DNA of 64,000 nucleotides, taken from assembly GCF_000276805.1 (NCBI RefSeq), contig NZ_AKXQ01000008.1:1-64000 (forward strand), read 5' to 3'. A program made the position numbers and the translations under genes. Below are positions 17,644-26,497 of the stretch, piece after piece. Source of the DNA: Moritella dasanensis ArB 0140. GTDB taxonomy: Bacteria; Pseudomonadota; Gammaproteobacteria; Enterobacterales; Moritellaceae. Positions within the stretch are counted from its first letter, which is position 1; each line of letters opens with the position of its first letter. The notes beneath the pieces were generated by a model. It saw nothing but the letters and a program-made list of their open reading frames with translations. It did not search any database and was not told the DNA's origin.

Positions 17644-19287
17644 ATGAGTCAGGCCGAAGTACGTCCAACGAACTTTATTCGTCAAATTATTGATGAAGAT
17701 TTAAATTCCGGCAAACACACGAATGTGCATACGCGTTTTCCGCCAGAGCCAAACGGCTTTTTGCACATTGGTCATGCCAAATCTATTTGTTTGAATTTTG
17801 GTATTGCTGACGATTACCAGGGACAGTGTAATCTACGTTTTGATGATACGAATCCAGAAAAAGAAGACATTGATTACGTTCATGCGATCCAAGAAGATGT
17901 GAAGTGGTTAGGTTTTAATTGGGATGGCGAAGTTCGTTATTCATCAAACTATTTTGACAAGTTATTCGAATACGCAGTTGAATTGATCCAAGCGGGCAAA
18001 GCCTATGTTTGTTTCTTAAATTCAGAAGAAACGCGCGAATATCGTGGCACGCTTAACAAGCCGGGTAAAAACAGCCCATACCGTGAAACGAGCATCGAAG
18101 AAAACCTAGCGCTATTTAATAAAATGCGTGATGGTGGTTTTGCTGATGGTGAATGTAGCTTACGTGCTAAAATCGACATGACGTCATCGTTCATGTGTAT
18201 GCGTGATCCAGTTATTTACCGTATTAAGCGTGCTCATCACCACCAAACTGGTGATAAATGGTGCATTTACCCAATGTACGATTTCACCCATTGTATTTCT
18301 GATGCGATAGAAGGTATTTCACATTCTATCTGTACATTAGAATTTCAAGATAATCGCCGCGTTTATGATTGGGTATTAGATAATATCTCAATTGATTGCC
18401 GTCCGCGTCAATATGAATTCTCACGTTTGAATATTGAATACACGATGATGTCTAAGCGTAAGCTTAATGCATTAGTAACAGAAAACCACGTCAGCGGCTG
18501 GGACGATCCACGTATGCCAACGATTGCTGGTTTACGTCGCCGTGGTTACACAGCTGCGTCAATTCGTGAATTCTGTAAGCGTATTGGTGTAACTAAGCAA
18601 ATCAATACAATCGAAATGGGCATGCTAGAAGCGTGTATCCGTGAAGATTTAGAGAACTCTGCACCGCGTGCAATGGCAGTACTTGATCCGGTTAAATTAG
18701 TGATTACTAATTACCCTGAAGATCAAACAGAGCAATTAATTGCGCCTGCTCACCCTAAATTAGAAATGGGTAACCGTACTCTGCCATTCGGCCGTGAACT
18801 ATTTATTGATCGTGCAGATTTCCGTGAAGAAGCGAACAAGAAATACAAACGTTTAGTATTAGGTAAAGAAGTGCGTTTACGTAATGCTTATATCGTTAGA
18901 GCTGACGACGTTGTTAAAGACGACGAAGGTAATATCACTGAGATCCACTGTACTTACGACGATGAAACACTAGGTAAAAACCCAAGTGATGGTCGTAAAG
19001 CAAAAGGTGTTATTCACTGGGTATCTGCGACGGGTTCTGTTGATGCTGAAGTACGTGTTTATGATCGTCTATTTAAAATAGAAGATCCTGCAAGTGTGGA
19101 TACATTAGAAGAAGCACTGAATGAAGAATCATTGGTTGTGATTAAAGCAGCTAAAGTTGAACCGGGTCTTGTTACTGCAGAAACTGCAAGTGCATACCAG
19201 TTTGAACGTGAAGGTTACTTCTGTGCAGATAAAGATTCAACAGCGGATAAACTTGTGTTTAACCGTACTGTTTCTTTACGCGGCTAA
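17644..19287 (+). CDS. glnS: Glutaminyl-tRNA synthetase
   Basis: A 547-residue class I aminoacyl-tRNA synthetase that charges tRNA-Gln with glutamine. The HIGH signature is visible at residues 41-44 within [16 protein letters not shown]. The KMSKS counterpart is MSKRK near residue 270, as in other GlnRS. The length fits the gammaproteobacterial enzyme (about 550). It has its own upstream region and ends before a pair of hairpins. Its nearest neighbour, fur, is convergent. Confidence 0.97.
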   Translation: MSQAEVRPTNFIRQIIDEDLNSGKHTNVHTRFPPEPNGFLHIGHAKSICLNFGIADDYQGQCNLRFDDTNPEKEDIDYVHAIQEDVKWLGFNWDGEVRYSSNYFDKLFEYAVELIQAGKAYVCFLNSEETREYRGTLNKPGKNSPYRETSIEENLALFNKMRDGGFADGECSLRAKIDMTSSFMCMRDPVIYRIKRAHHHQTGDKWCIYPMYDFTHCISDAIEGISHSICTLEFQDNRRVYDWVLDNISIDCRPRQYEFSRLNIEYTMMSKRKLNALVTENHVSGWDDPRMPTIAGLRRRGYTAASIREFCKRIGVTKQINTIEMGMLEACIREDLENSAPRAMAVLDPVKLVITNYPEDQTEQLIAPAHPKLEMGNRTLPFGRELFIDRADFREEANKKYKRLVLGKEVRLRNAYIVRADDVVKDDEGNITEIHCTYDDETLGKNPSDGRKAKGVIHWVSATGSVDAEVRVYDRLFKIEDPASVDTLEEALNEESLVVIKAAKVEPGLVTAETASAYQFEREGYFCADKDSTADKLVFNRTVSLRG

Positions 19288-19319
19288 GCATTGCTTATCG
19301 TTTTGTAAGTTGAGCGTTT

Positions 19320-19352
19320 AACACCAAGTGATTGTATTTTATTGCTTGGTGT
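19320..19352 (+). terminator. Hairpin after glnS
   Basis: AACACCAAG at 19320-19328 is complementary to CTTGGTGTT at 19344-19352. There is no good T-run after it, so it may work together with the stronger hairpin at 19378-19403. Confidence 0.45.
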
Positions 19353-19377
19353 TATTCGAAGACAAAAAAAACACATG

Positions 19378-19403
19378 AAAAAAGGAGCTATAGGCTCCTT
19401 TTT
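19378..19403. terminator. Bidirectional terminator between glnS and fur
   Basis: A GGAGC/GCTCC stem flanked by an A-run on the left and a T-run on the right lies between the convergent glnS and fur genes. It can serve as a Rho-independent terminator in both directions. Confidence 0.8.
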
Positions 19404-19429
19404 ATTTATCTGTTATTTAGTTCGTGTGA

Positions 19430-19855
19430 TTATTTATGTTCACATTTGCCACTAAGTGAACGGCCATACAGGTATAAACTGTGGGCTTGTAATGACATAT
19501 TGTTGTCAGCTGCCATTACACGTTGACGTTCTTCGATCAAGTCATCATGAAATTCAATCACGTGGCCACAATCAAGACATACAAGGTGATCGTGGTGGTC
19601 TTGCGTTGCCAATTCAAAAACAGATTTACCGCCTTCAAAGTAATGGCGTGTCACAATGCCTGCATCATCAAATTGGTTAAGTACTCGATATACTGTCGCT
19701 AGACCAATTTCTTCGCCTTTGCTAAGCAATTGTTTGTATAAATCTTCGGCACTAGTATGCTGACTGCTAGGGAGTTGTAACAATTCTAAAATTTTAATTC
19801 TTGGCAGTGTTATTTTTAACCCTGCTTTTTTTAATGCGCTTTTTCTATCAGTCAT
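19430..19855 (-). CDS. fur: Ferric uptake regulator Fur
   Basis: A 141-residue metalloregulator. The N-terminal winged helix contains SAEDLYKQLL and GLATVYRVLNQFDDAG (about residues 35-65). The HHDH metal-binding motif is at residues 87-90, the C-x2-C zinc site at 93 and 96, and a C-terminal GKCEHK. Fe2+-Fur binds operators and represses iron uptake genes. The order fldA-fur on one strand matches E. coli. Here the two genes are 301 bp apart with a hairpin after fldA, so fur probably also has its own promoter. Confidence 0.96.
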   Translation of the reverse strand: MTDRKSALKKAGLKITLPRIKILELLQLPSSQHTSAEDLYKQLLSKGEEIGLATVYRVLNQFDDAGIVTRHYFEGGKSVFELATQDHHDHLVCLDCGHVIEFHDDLIEERQRVMAADNNMSLQAHSLYLYGRSLSGKCEHK

Positions 19856-20156
19856 AACGTACTCATTTTAAAATAGAGAAGAGTATTATTTCTTTATATT
19901 GTTTACCATTATATGACGAGACGCAAAAACAATAAACCTCATATTTGTTAAAGCGGGATTTAAATGCATAAATTTAGGTGTTTAATTCGAGAGTAGAGGA
20001 CAGTTATTGATTTTGAAGTAGGGTTAAGCGATTTTTTACAAAAAAGGAGTCGGGATTGTTAACAGGGGAAACGGATAAGGTATTATCGGAAAATAAAGTA
20101 AAAGATAAAACAAGTTATAAAACGTCGCTTTATCTCTTACTTTGTAAACGAGAAGA
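19856..20156. other. Intergenic region between fldA and fur
   Basis: About 300 bases without an ORF. The right end holds the fldA hairpin (20095-20143). The remainder should contain a fur promoter on the minus strand. No palindrome convincing enough to call a Fur operator was seen. Confidence 0.5.
20095..20143 (-). terminator. Hairpin after fldA
   Basis: The 15-base arms at 20095-20109 and 20129-20143 are complementary at 14 of 15 positions. Read on the minus strand the stem is followed by a T-rich stretch. It may attenuate read-through from fldA into fur. Confidence 0.6.
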
Positions 20157-20684
20157 TTAGTCTTCTAGTTCAGCAAGGCACATTTCGCTGTGGATCTGTT
20201 TTACCCAAGCTTCAACACGCTCTGCAGTTAATTCTGGTTGACGATCTTCGTCGATACCTAAACCAACAAAGTGGTTGTCATCAGTTTGTGCTTTCGATGC
20301 TTCGAAATCATAACCTTCCGTTGGCCATTCACCGATTAATGTACCGCCTTTTGCTTCAACAACGTCACGTAGTGTGCCCATTGCATCAAGGAAGTATTCA
20401 GCATAATCTTCTTGGTCACCGCAACCAAAGATTGCAACAAGCTTGTCAGAAAAATCAATTTCTTCTAGTGATGGCATGAAATCATCCCAATCACATTGAG
20501 ATTCGCCATAATACCAAGTTGGAATACCTAAAATTAATAGGCTGAATTCGTTAATATCTGCAGTTGTTGATTTTGCAATATCTTTAACATCAACAAGCTG
20601 TTTACCCAGTTGTTTCTGGATCATTTTAGCAACTACTTCAGTGTTACCAGTGTCACTACCAAAAAATAAGCCTACGCTAGCCAT
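20157..20684 (-). CDS. fldA: Flavodoxin I (long-chain)
   Basis: A 175-residue long-chain flavodoxin. The FMN-phosphate loop GSDTGNTE is at about residues 9-16, followed by the WYYGESQCDWDDF loop and the GCGDQEDYAEYF segment that stack on the flavin. It is a cytoplasmic low-potential electron carrier, used for example by radical-SAM enzymes and by IspG/IspH. The length matches E. coli FldA (176). It lies just downstream of ybfE (32 bp) and upstream of fur in the same direction, the conserved ybfE-fldA-fur arrangement. Confidence 0.96.
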   Translation of the reverse strand: MASVGLFFGSDTGNTEVVAKMIQKQLGKQLVDVKDIAKSTTADINEFSLLILGIPTWYYGESQCDWDDFMPSLEEIDFSDKLVAIFGCGDQEDYAEYFLDAMGTLRDVVEAKGGTLIGEWPTEGYDFEASKAQTDDNHFVGLGIDEDRQPELTAERVEAWVKQIHSEMCLAELED

Positions 20685-20716
20685 TCTTAAATTATCCTAA
20701 TAGTTGTAATTTAAAC

Positions 20717-20989
20717 TCATCGAGCTACATGAGTGTGCAATAATTGTTGTATATATTCACTGCGTGTCATCTTAGCACTTTTTGCTTTCATATTTAACAT
20801 ATCAAATAAGTCTTGTTCGACTTTTAATTCAATACGTTTTAATCCATTCGCCTTATCTCGGCTTAATTGATTACGTTTATTGTGTTTCAACTGCTCTTTA
20901 CGTGAGAGTGGGTTGGTTTTAGGTCTACCAGCACGCTTCTCTTCAGCAAAAAGGTCAATCGTGGTTCTGTCTAAATTTTCCTTTGCCAC
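20717..20989 (-). CDS. ybfE: YbfE-family small DNA-binding (LexA-regulated type) protein
   Basis: A 90-residue basic protein with a C-terminal ribbon-helix-helix-like segment (about 50-88; KRIELKVEQDLFDMLNMKAK and MTRSEYIQQLLHTH). The N-terminal part is Lys/Arg-rich. The family member in E. coli, YbfE, is LexA-regulated and its function is not established. It lies between the DUF2788 gene and fldA on one strand, as in related genomes. No standard LexA box was recognised upstream, so SOS control here is not supported by the sequence. Confidence 0.85.
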   Translation of the reverse strand: MAKENLDRTTIDLFAEEKRAGRPKTNPLSRKEQLKHNKRNQLSRDKANGLKRIELKVEQDLFDMLNMKAKSAKMTRSEYIQQLLHTHVAR

Positions 20990-21024
20990 GTTATTTTCGC
21001 CATTGCAGTTAATAATATTAGTAA

Positions 21025-21252
21025 TTAAATCTGGGTTTCCCAGACAGTGATCAATATTTCTTTAAACACAAAACCAGCCATACCAAAACAGAGTACAAAC
21101 CAAACAGCTATACGTCCGAATCGCGGCACATTACCTTTTTTAAGTACGTCTTGAATTGCCATGCCGATTAAGAAAAACAGTGCGACAAAGAATAGCTTAA
21201 TGCCTACCGCTTCAATTAAGTCAATGTATTCATACAACATATCAATTTTCAC
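21025..21252 (-). CDS. Small membrane protein, DUF2788 family
   Basis: A 75-residue protein with two hydrophobic helices (about residues 15-33 and 47-68) separated by a basic loop, DVLKKGNVPRFGR. The loop and overall pattern match my recollection of the DUF2788 family, which commonly lies beside ybfF in Vibrio- and Shewanella-like genomes. No function is known. It is placed between ybfF and ybfE on the same strand (58 bp and 35 bp gaps), consistent with a shared transcript. Confidence 0.75.
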   Translation of the reverse strand: MKIDMLYEYIDLIEAVGIKLFFVALFFLIGMAIQDVLKKGNVPRFGRIAVWFVLCFGMAGFVFKEILITVWETQI

Positions 21253-21310
21253 CTAAAGTACATAACTGTATTTACTTAAAGTACGAACGGGCAAATATAG
21301 CACAATGTGA

Positions 21311-22078
21311 CTAATGACTAAATAAAAAGTCGACTATTATTTTATTAAATATCACGGGCTTTTCAGCATGTAGCCAGTGCCCTGTGCCTTGCACTAATTT
21401 TGCTTTTGCCTGGGGGAAATATTTCGCAATCGCTGATTTGTGTGCGTTGGTAATATAATCTGAGTTCATGCCTTTAATAAATAACACTGGCTTATCATAC
21501 TGTTTATTTACTTCTGGCCAGTCTGAAATGACATCGTATTGCGAAATAATAGTGTCTAACGCATAGTGGAAATCAAAGTTGCCTTGGTCATTTTTATATA
21601 ACCCTTTGAGTAGAAATTGCTGCACACCCGCTTCTTCAACATGCTCTGCCAGTTTTTCTTGCGCTTCACTGCGGCTGTTGATGTCTGTTAACGGTATGTT
21701 TTTTAGACCCGCAAAGACATTATCATGTCGAGGAGGGTAATTAACCGGTGCAATATCGGCGATCGCTAAACTGATTACGCGGGTTGGGAAGTTTAACGCG
21801 GTGCGCATGGCAATTTTACCGCCCATCGAATGACCGATGATGTGCGCTTGTTCAATTGCTAAATGATCCAGCAACTGAATAATATCATTTGCCATATCAT
21901 CATAATGCATACTATGATGGCGCATAGATAAACCGTGGTTTCTGACATCAACAGCAATGACTTGATAATCAGTTTTTAGTTGTTTAGTCAGCATGCCTAA
22001 GTTAGTGGCACTGCCAAATAAACCATGGATAACGATAACAGGAATACCCTGACCGTATATTTTGTGATTAAGTAACAT
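21311..22078 (-). CDS. ybfF: Alpha/beta-hydrolase esterase YbfF
   Basis: A 255-residue alpha/beta-hydrolase. The oxyanion-side HGLFGSATN is at residues 18-26, the nucleophile elbow GHSMGG at about 82-87 (Ser84), a likely acid at GMNSD, and the catalytic His in GTGHWLHAEKP near the C-terminus. The E. coli homologue hydrolyses acyl-CoA and short esters. The true cellular substrate is unknown. It is divergent from seqA with 170 bp between, matching the conserved ybfF/seqA arrangement. Confidence 0.92.
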   Translation of the reverse strand: MLLNHKIYGQGIPVIVIHGLFGSATNLGMLTKQLKTDYQVIAVDVRNHGLSMRHHSMHYDDMANDIIQLLDHLAIEQAHIIGHSMGGKIAMRTALNFPTRVISLAIADIAPVNYPPRHDNVFAGLKNIPLTDINSRSEAQEKLAEHVEEAGVQQFLLKGLYKNDQGNFDFHYALDTIISQYDVISDWPEVNKQYDKPVLFIKGMNSDYITNAHKSAIAKYFPQAKAKLVQGTGHWLHAEKPVIFNKIIVDFLFSH

Positions 22079-22248
22079 ATATCTCTCCGTTATTGTGACT
22101 GATTCTACCGCAATAATTAGGTCAATGTCGTGTATGAATTGTCGACAAATGCATCATAGAGGTAATTTTTTGCTTATAAGCGTAGAGAGAAATCTATTCA
22201 CAAGGTATAATTAAACCAAATTTATAAGCAAGGATTCACTAGTTAAAT

Positions 22249-22878
22249 ATGAAAACGATTGAGCTTGAAGACGACCTATATCGTTATATTGCTAGTCAAA
22301 CGAAAGATATTGGCGAAAGTGCATCAGATATTTTACGTCGCTTACTTGATGTATCAGCAAATGTTTCTGCAGATTTAACGAATGTTGAAGAATCGCAGCC
22401 GCATGCAGTGGACACCAACAGTGAGACTAAGCAAACGGTAACTAAATCACCGGTAGTAGTCGAAGAAGAAGAACCGACACCTGTATCTGCACCTATTGTG
22501 GTAGAAACAGCAGTAGAGGTTGTTAGTCATTCTACATTGCCAGCCAGTATCGCTAAGCTTATTAAAAATAAGAAATTTAAAGAAACGACAGTGTCGGTTA
22601 CTAAGTTTATCCAGATCTTATCTGTGCTTTATGCTGAAAACCCGAAAGAGTTTGATACTGCGACTGATATTAAAGGTCGTAAACGTATTTACTTTGCAAA
22701 ATCTGAAAGTGAATTGTTAAGCGCGGGTAGCACGACTAAACCGCGTCAGATTGAAAACACACCATATTGGGTTATTACTAATACCAATACGGGACGCAAA
22801 CGTAATATAATTACGCAGCTAATGGCTGAAATGGGCTATACCCATGCGTTAATTGATGCTGTAAGTCAATCTATCTAA
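22249..22878 (+). CDS. seqA: Negative modulator of replication initiation SeqA
   Basis: A 209-residue protein. The N-terminal oligomerisation domain (residues 1-35; MKTIELEDDLYRYIASQT, then GESASDILRRLL) and the C-terminal DNA-binding domain (about 105-209; KGRKRIYFAKS, TPYWVITNTNTGRK, MAEMGY) are both clear. SeqA binds hemimethylated GATC sites, sequesters oriC and organises newly replicated DNA. The linker between the domains is long and rich in Glu, Pro and Val, making the protein about 28 residues longer than E. coli SeqA. It stands divergent from ybfF. Confidence 0.95.
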   Translation: MKTIELEDDLYRYIASQTKDIGESASDILRRLLDVSANVSADLTNVEESQPHAVDTNSETKQTVTKSPVVVEEEEPTPVSAPIVVETAVEVVSHSTLPASIAKLIKNKKFKETTVSVTKFIQILSVLYAENPKEFDTATDIKGRKRIYFAKSESELLSAGSTTKPRQIENTPYWVITNTNTGRKRNIITQLMAEMGYTHALIDAVSQSI

Positions 22879-22976
22879 TTACAGCCTACTGACAGGGTAT
22901 TTGAAATGTGCTTAAGCGTTATGCTGACATTATTTGAAGTACCTTGTCTGTTTCTTTCAGAATCCCCATTTAAATT

Positions 22977-23996
22977 ATGATCGACCTACTTGAATTACAG
23001 CGTGCCAGTACGCAAAAAAGTCGAACTACCCTTATCTTGTTATCAATCTTCCTTGTTGCTGTTACTTTTATTTCACTCGCCTCCGGTAATTTTAGTATTG
23101 GTTTGGATGATATTGTTAACGGACTCTCACCTTTACAACAACAAGTGCTGTTTGAATTACGCTTACCACGTATTATTACTGCTATTTTAGTCGGCGGGGC
23201 GTTAGCTGTGGCAGGCTGTATCTTACAGGTGCTATTGGCGAATTCGCTGGCAGAGCCTGGTGTGATCGGTATTTCATCGTTTGCCAGCTTGTTTGCGGTA
23301 TTATCAATCGTGTTGCTTGATTCGTTATTACCACAATTTGCTGGGCTACAGCAGTACATCTTGCCACTGTCGGCTTTTGTCGGCGCTAGTCTGGTGACTG
23401 GCCTGTTGTATCAAGTGACCAAGAATAATTTACCCACCACGAAGATCTTATTATTGGGTGTGGCGATTGGCATATTCTCGGGGGCCATTATGACTTGGCT
23501 ACTTTATTTTTCAGATGACAGTAGCATGCGTCAGATGCTGTATTGGATGATGGGCAATTTAGCCTATGGTGCCGACCTTATTTATATTGCGGTGATACCA
23601 CTGGCTTTGAGTTTTGTGTGGATCATGCGCCGTATCGATGCGCTTAATCTGTTGCAGTTTGGTGAGCAGGGCGCTTTTCAGTCTGGTATTGATGTGCCTA
23701 AATTGCGTATTCAGCTGATTTTATGCGTTGCCGTGCTTACCGGTATATCCGTATCAATGGCCGGGGTGATCAGCTTCATCGGTTTAGTTATTCCGCATAT
23801 TTTACGCATTTTGGTCACCAGTCAATTACGCTTTTTGGTGCCGGCTTCGGCTTTGCTTGGGGCGAGCTTTTTATTATTAGCAGATTTAATTGCCCGCAGT
23901 GCGTTTGCCACTGCTGAGTTACCTGTCGGCGCAATAACTGCTAGCCTTGGCGCACCATTCTTTATCTATTTGTTGTTACGTAAGCAAGTAGCGTAA
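22977..23996 (+). CDS. btuC: FecCD-family ABC permease, BtuC-like (vitamin B12 type)
   Basis: A 339-residue permease with about ten membrane helices. It contains the family segments ELRLPRIITAILVGGALAVAG, NSLAEPGVIGIS and FIGLVIPHILR (coupling-helix region). Such permeases import cobalamin or iron-siderophores together with an ATPase and a periplasmic binding protein. The downstream ATPase has the BtuD-type LSGGEWQRV signature, which favours B12 import. No binding protein gene is adjacent and there is no room for a cobalamin riboswitch in the 98-bp upstream gap, so substrate assignment is by family resemblance only. Confidence 0.82.
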   Translation: MIDLLELQRASTQKSRTTLILLSIFLVAVTFISLASGNFSIGLDDIVNGLSPLQQQVLFELRLPRIITAILVGGALAVAGCILQVLLANSLAEPGVIGISSFASLFAVLSIVLLDSLLPQFAGLQQYILPLSAFVGASLVTGLLYQVTKNNLPTTKILLLGVAIGIFSGAIMTWLLYFSDDSSMRQMLYWMMGNLAYGADLIYIAVIPLALSFVWIMRRIDALNLLQFGEQGAFQSGIDVPKLRIQLILCVAVLTGISVSMAGVISFIGLVIPHILRILVTSQLRFLVPASALLGASFLLLADLIARSAFATAELPVGAITASLGAPFFIYLLLRKQVA

Positions 23997-24022
23997 AGTA
24001 AAAAATAAGATGGGAATAGACT

Positions 24023-24838
24023 ATGGTTAAGGTAAAAAATACGATGCAGCAACCTGCAATACTCTCGCTCACTGGGGTGAATTATCAGCAGCGTCTACAT
24101 GACATCAATATATCGATTGAGGCCGGTGGTTGTTTGTTTTTATTGGGGCCAAACGGCAGCGGTAAAAGCACGTTATTAGCCATTCTTGCTGGTCATGCAA
24201 AAGCTTGCCAAGGAGAATACCAGCTAGCAGCACGTAACGTTACGGATTATCCTATTGCCGAACTTGCACTGCAACGCGCATGGTTACCGCAAGCATCGCC
24301 GCCGCCTTTTGCCATTCCTGTGTATCAGTTTATTGCGTTAGGTTTACATCCATTAGGTATAAACCTAGAAGATGAGCAGGCTTGTCAGGTGATTAATCAG
24401 CTATTGTCGCGTTTGGATATTGCGAAATTAGTCACGCGAAATTGTGATCAGTTATCTGGTGGTGAATGGCAAAGAGTATTGATTGCGCGGACCTTGGTAC
24501 AAGTATCACCCATACTAAATAAACAATCAGTGCTGTGCTTGTTAGATGAACCATTAACAGGACTTGATTTAAAACACCAAATTGAAGTGTTACAGATATT
24601 AAAAGAATTTTCTGAGCAAGACATTACCATTATTGCGTCTATTCATGATCTTAACCTTGCCCTTAATCATGCCTCAGCGGTGTTACTATTAAAGGCAGGA
24701 CGCGTGGTTGGGCAGGGGGATGCTAATCATGTATTAACCGTTGAGACTATTAAGCAAGTGTATGACGTTGATACCGAGCTGTTAGCTGTTAATGGCCGCC
24801 AATTTATTGTCTCTGCCGCACTGCCTATGTCAGTTTAG
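24023..24838 (+). CDS. btuD: ABC transporter ATPase, BtuD-like
   Basis: A 271-residue ATPase with Walker A GPNGSGKST at residues 42-50, the ABC signature LSGGEWQRV near 144, Walker B LCLLDEP near 170 and the switch His in SIHDLN. The GGEWQRV signature and short length resemble BtuD, which powers vitamin B12 import through BtuC. It starts 26 bases after the btuC-like stop, so the two are co-transcribed. A second ATG (residue 8) is a possible start. Confidence 0.85.
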   Translation: MVKVKNTMQQPAILSLTGVNYQQRLHDINISIEAGGCLFLLGPNGSGKSTLLAILAGHAKACQGEYQLAARNVTDYPIAELALQRAWLPQASPPPFAIPVYQFIALGLHPLGINLEDEQACQVINQLLSRLDIAKLVTRNCDQLSGGEWQRVLIARTLVQVSPILNKQSVLCLLDEPLTGLDLKHQIEVLQILKEFSEQDITIIASIHDLNLALNHASAVLLLKAGRVVGQGDANHVLTVETIKQVYDVDTELLAVNGRQFIVSAALPMSV

Positions 24839-24864
24839 TTAGGTAATAAAACGAGGACACCTCT

Positions 24865-25809
24865 GTGCAACTACGAAATACCCCTGTCGATGAAATCGAA
24901 TTCTTAGGTCATCAAGTGTATGTCAAGCGTGATGACTTATTAGATGTGGCTTTTACGGGTAATAAAGCCAGAAAATTTTATCACTTCTTACAACAAGATT
25001 TATCCCAAGTCGATATTCTGGTCGGCCATGGTTCTGTTCAAGCTAACTCTTTGTATTCACTATCTGTATTAGCGCAGTTGAAACAATGTCAGCTGTATTA
25101 TTATGTTGACCATCTGCCGCAGTACCTTATTGATAACCCCCAAGGTAATTACCGCGCGGCTTTAGCGCAAGGCGCATATATTATCGTCGTTGATTCACTC
25201 GAATTATCCGTCATTGAGCATATACAACAGCAAGTATTACCGAGGTTAGCTGAGCAAGGCCAACGCGCGGTATTTATTCCTGAAGGCGGGCGTTGTCAAT
25301 ATGCTGAAATGGGATTGAAAATTCTCGCTGATGAGATTAAGGCTTGGGCTGCAGCAAAGTCGTACGCGGACATTCGCGTCGTACTGCCTGCAGGAACCGG
25401 CACAACGGCCTTGTTTTTACAAAAGCATTTACCCTTTGAAGTACAAGCGTGTGCGTGTGTTGGCGGTGATGGTTATTTAAAACAACAGTTCTTGGCATTG
25501 TGCGTTGATGAATCGTTGCACCCGACTATTATGAAGGCAGACAAGAAGTATCATTTTGGCAAACTTTACCTGCCGTTTTATCATATATGGGCGCAGTTAA
25601 AACAAACCACCAATATAGAATTTGATTTACTTTACGATCCGCTCGCTTGGTTATGCTTGCAGCGTGAATTTACCATTGCTAATGAGAATACCGCTGCAGG
25701 ACTTGAAAATAGCGATAATCGCCCCATTCTTTATATACACCAAGGTGGATTGCAGGGTAATGAAACCATGCTACCGCGTTATTTTCGCAAACTGTCATTT
25801 GTAAAATAG
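24865..25809 (+). CDS. PLP-dependent ACC deaminase/D-cysteine desulfhydrase-like enzyme
   Basis: A 314-residue fold-type II PLP enzyme starting at GTG, preceded by ACGAGGA. It has KRDDLLDVAFTGNKARKF with the predicted PLP-lysine at about residue 34, HGSVQANSLYSLSVLA at about 55-70 for substrate binding, and a glycine-rich PAGTGTTA phosphate loop. Members deaminate 1-aminocyclopropane-1-carboxylate or desulfhydrate D-cysteine; which one cannot be told here. It lies 26 bp after btuD and ends before a strong hairpin, so it is probably the third gene of the btuCD-like operon. Confidence 0.8.
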   Translation: MQLRNTPVDEIEFLGHQVYVKRDDLLDVAFTGNKARKFYHFLQQDLSQVDILVGHGSVQANSLYSLSVLAQLKQCQLYYYVDHLPQYLIDNPQGNYRAALAQGAYIIVVDSLELSVIEHIQQQVLPRLAEQGQRAVFIPEGGRCQYAEMGLKILADEIKAWAAAKSYADIRVVLPAGTGTTALFLQKHLPFEVQACACVGGDGYLKQQFLALCVDESLHPTIMKADKKYHFGKLYLPFYHIWAQLKQTTNIEFDLLYDPLAWLCLQREFTIANENTAAGLENSDNRPILYIHQGGLQGNETMLPRYFRKLSFVK

Positions 25810-25903
25810 AATGGGTGTGTGGAAAATCGAGTTGCGTTATCTGATGGCTACGTTGTGATGTTTACGAACCTGATAAGTGAATGCTTATCAGCATGAACAT
25901 GAC

Positions 25904-25955
25904 TAATACCAAGTAGAAATAGTAATACTGACTTTACTATTTCTACTTGGTATTT
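25904..25955 (+). terminator. Long perfect hairpin after the PLP-enzyme gene
   Basis: A perfect 21-bp inverted repeat (arms at about 25905-25925 and 25934-25954) with an 8-base loop, followed by TTATTATTAC. It lies about 95 bases after the stop codon. It works as a likely terminator, but the arm length is unusual. Confidence 0.65.
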
Positions 25956-26038
25956 ATTATTACGCAGCGTACAATCCGCAGCTGCTTTATTATAAACATT
26001 ATTTGAAACTGCAAACCGCGGTTTCTTGAGAGAAAATT

Positions 26039-26431
26039 ATGACATTTAAAATCCATGACAAGCAAACTGCTGACGCTGTTGAAAAATCACCAGAAGCACG
26101 TTTCAACTATTTCATTTTTCGTGCAGTTAAGTCTGAAGAAATATGGACATTAGCAGACGAGAACGGTTTTGTTATTAGCGAAACTGAAGGTGAAAGAAGC
26201 ATCCCAGTTTGGCCACATGCCGAGTTTGCAAGTGAGTGGATCCAAGGCGATTGGGCTGCGTGCCAACCGCTTAAAATTGAAATGGGTGCTTGGCGTAACA
26301 GTTGGTTACCAGGTCTTGCTGCAGATGGCGTTGTTATCTCGGTATTTCCAAAAGCTGGACAAGACGTAGTTGTTGTTGATAGTGAAGAACTTATGGCTTC
26401 ATTTAAAGATGAATACGACGCACAAAAATAG
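26039..26431 (+). CDS. DUF2750-family protein
   Basis: A 130-residue soluble, acidic protein with no signal or membrane segment. The order of motifs (EIWTLADENGFV, IPVWPHAEFASEWIQGDW, WLPGLAADGVVISVFP) matches the DUF2750 family as I remember it. No function is established. It is 67 bp upstream of the pterin-synthase-like gene in the same direction. The preceding hairpin at 25904-25955 implies its own promoter. Confidence 0.7.
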   Translation: MTFKIHDKQTADAVEKSPEARFNYFIFRAVKSEEIWTLADENGFVISETEGERSIPVWPHAEFASEWIQGDWAACQPLKIEMGAWRNSWLPGLAADGVVISVFPKAGQDVVVVDSEELMASFKDEYDAQK

Positions 26432-26497
26432 TATTAATCAATGAGTATCACTCAAACAGCGCTACCTATTTTAGTTACCATAAAGGACATTATTTAG

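Noticed and set aside
21031-21043. Palindrome CTGGGTTTCCCAG near the ybfE start as a LexA box
   Set aside because: It lies inside the end of the DUF2788 gene and lacks the CTGT-N8-ACAG form of a gammaproteobacterial LexA site.
22879-22976. Cobalamin riboswitch before btuC
   Set aside because: The gap is only 98 bases, too short for the element, and no B12-box-like sequence is visible.
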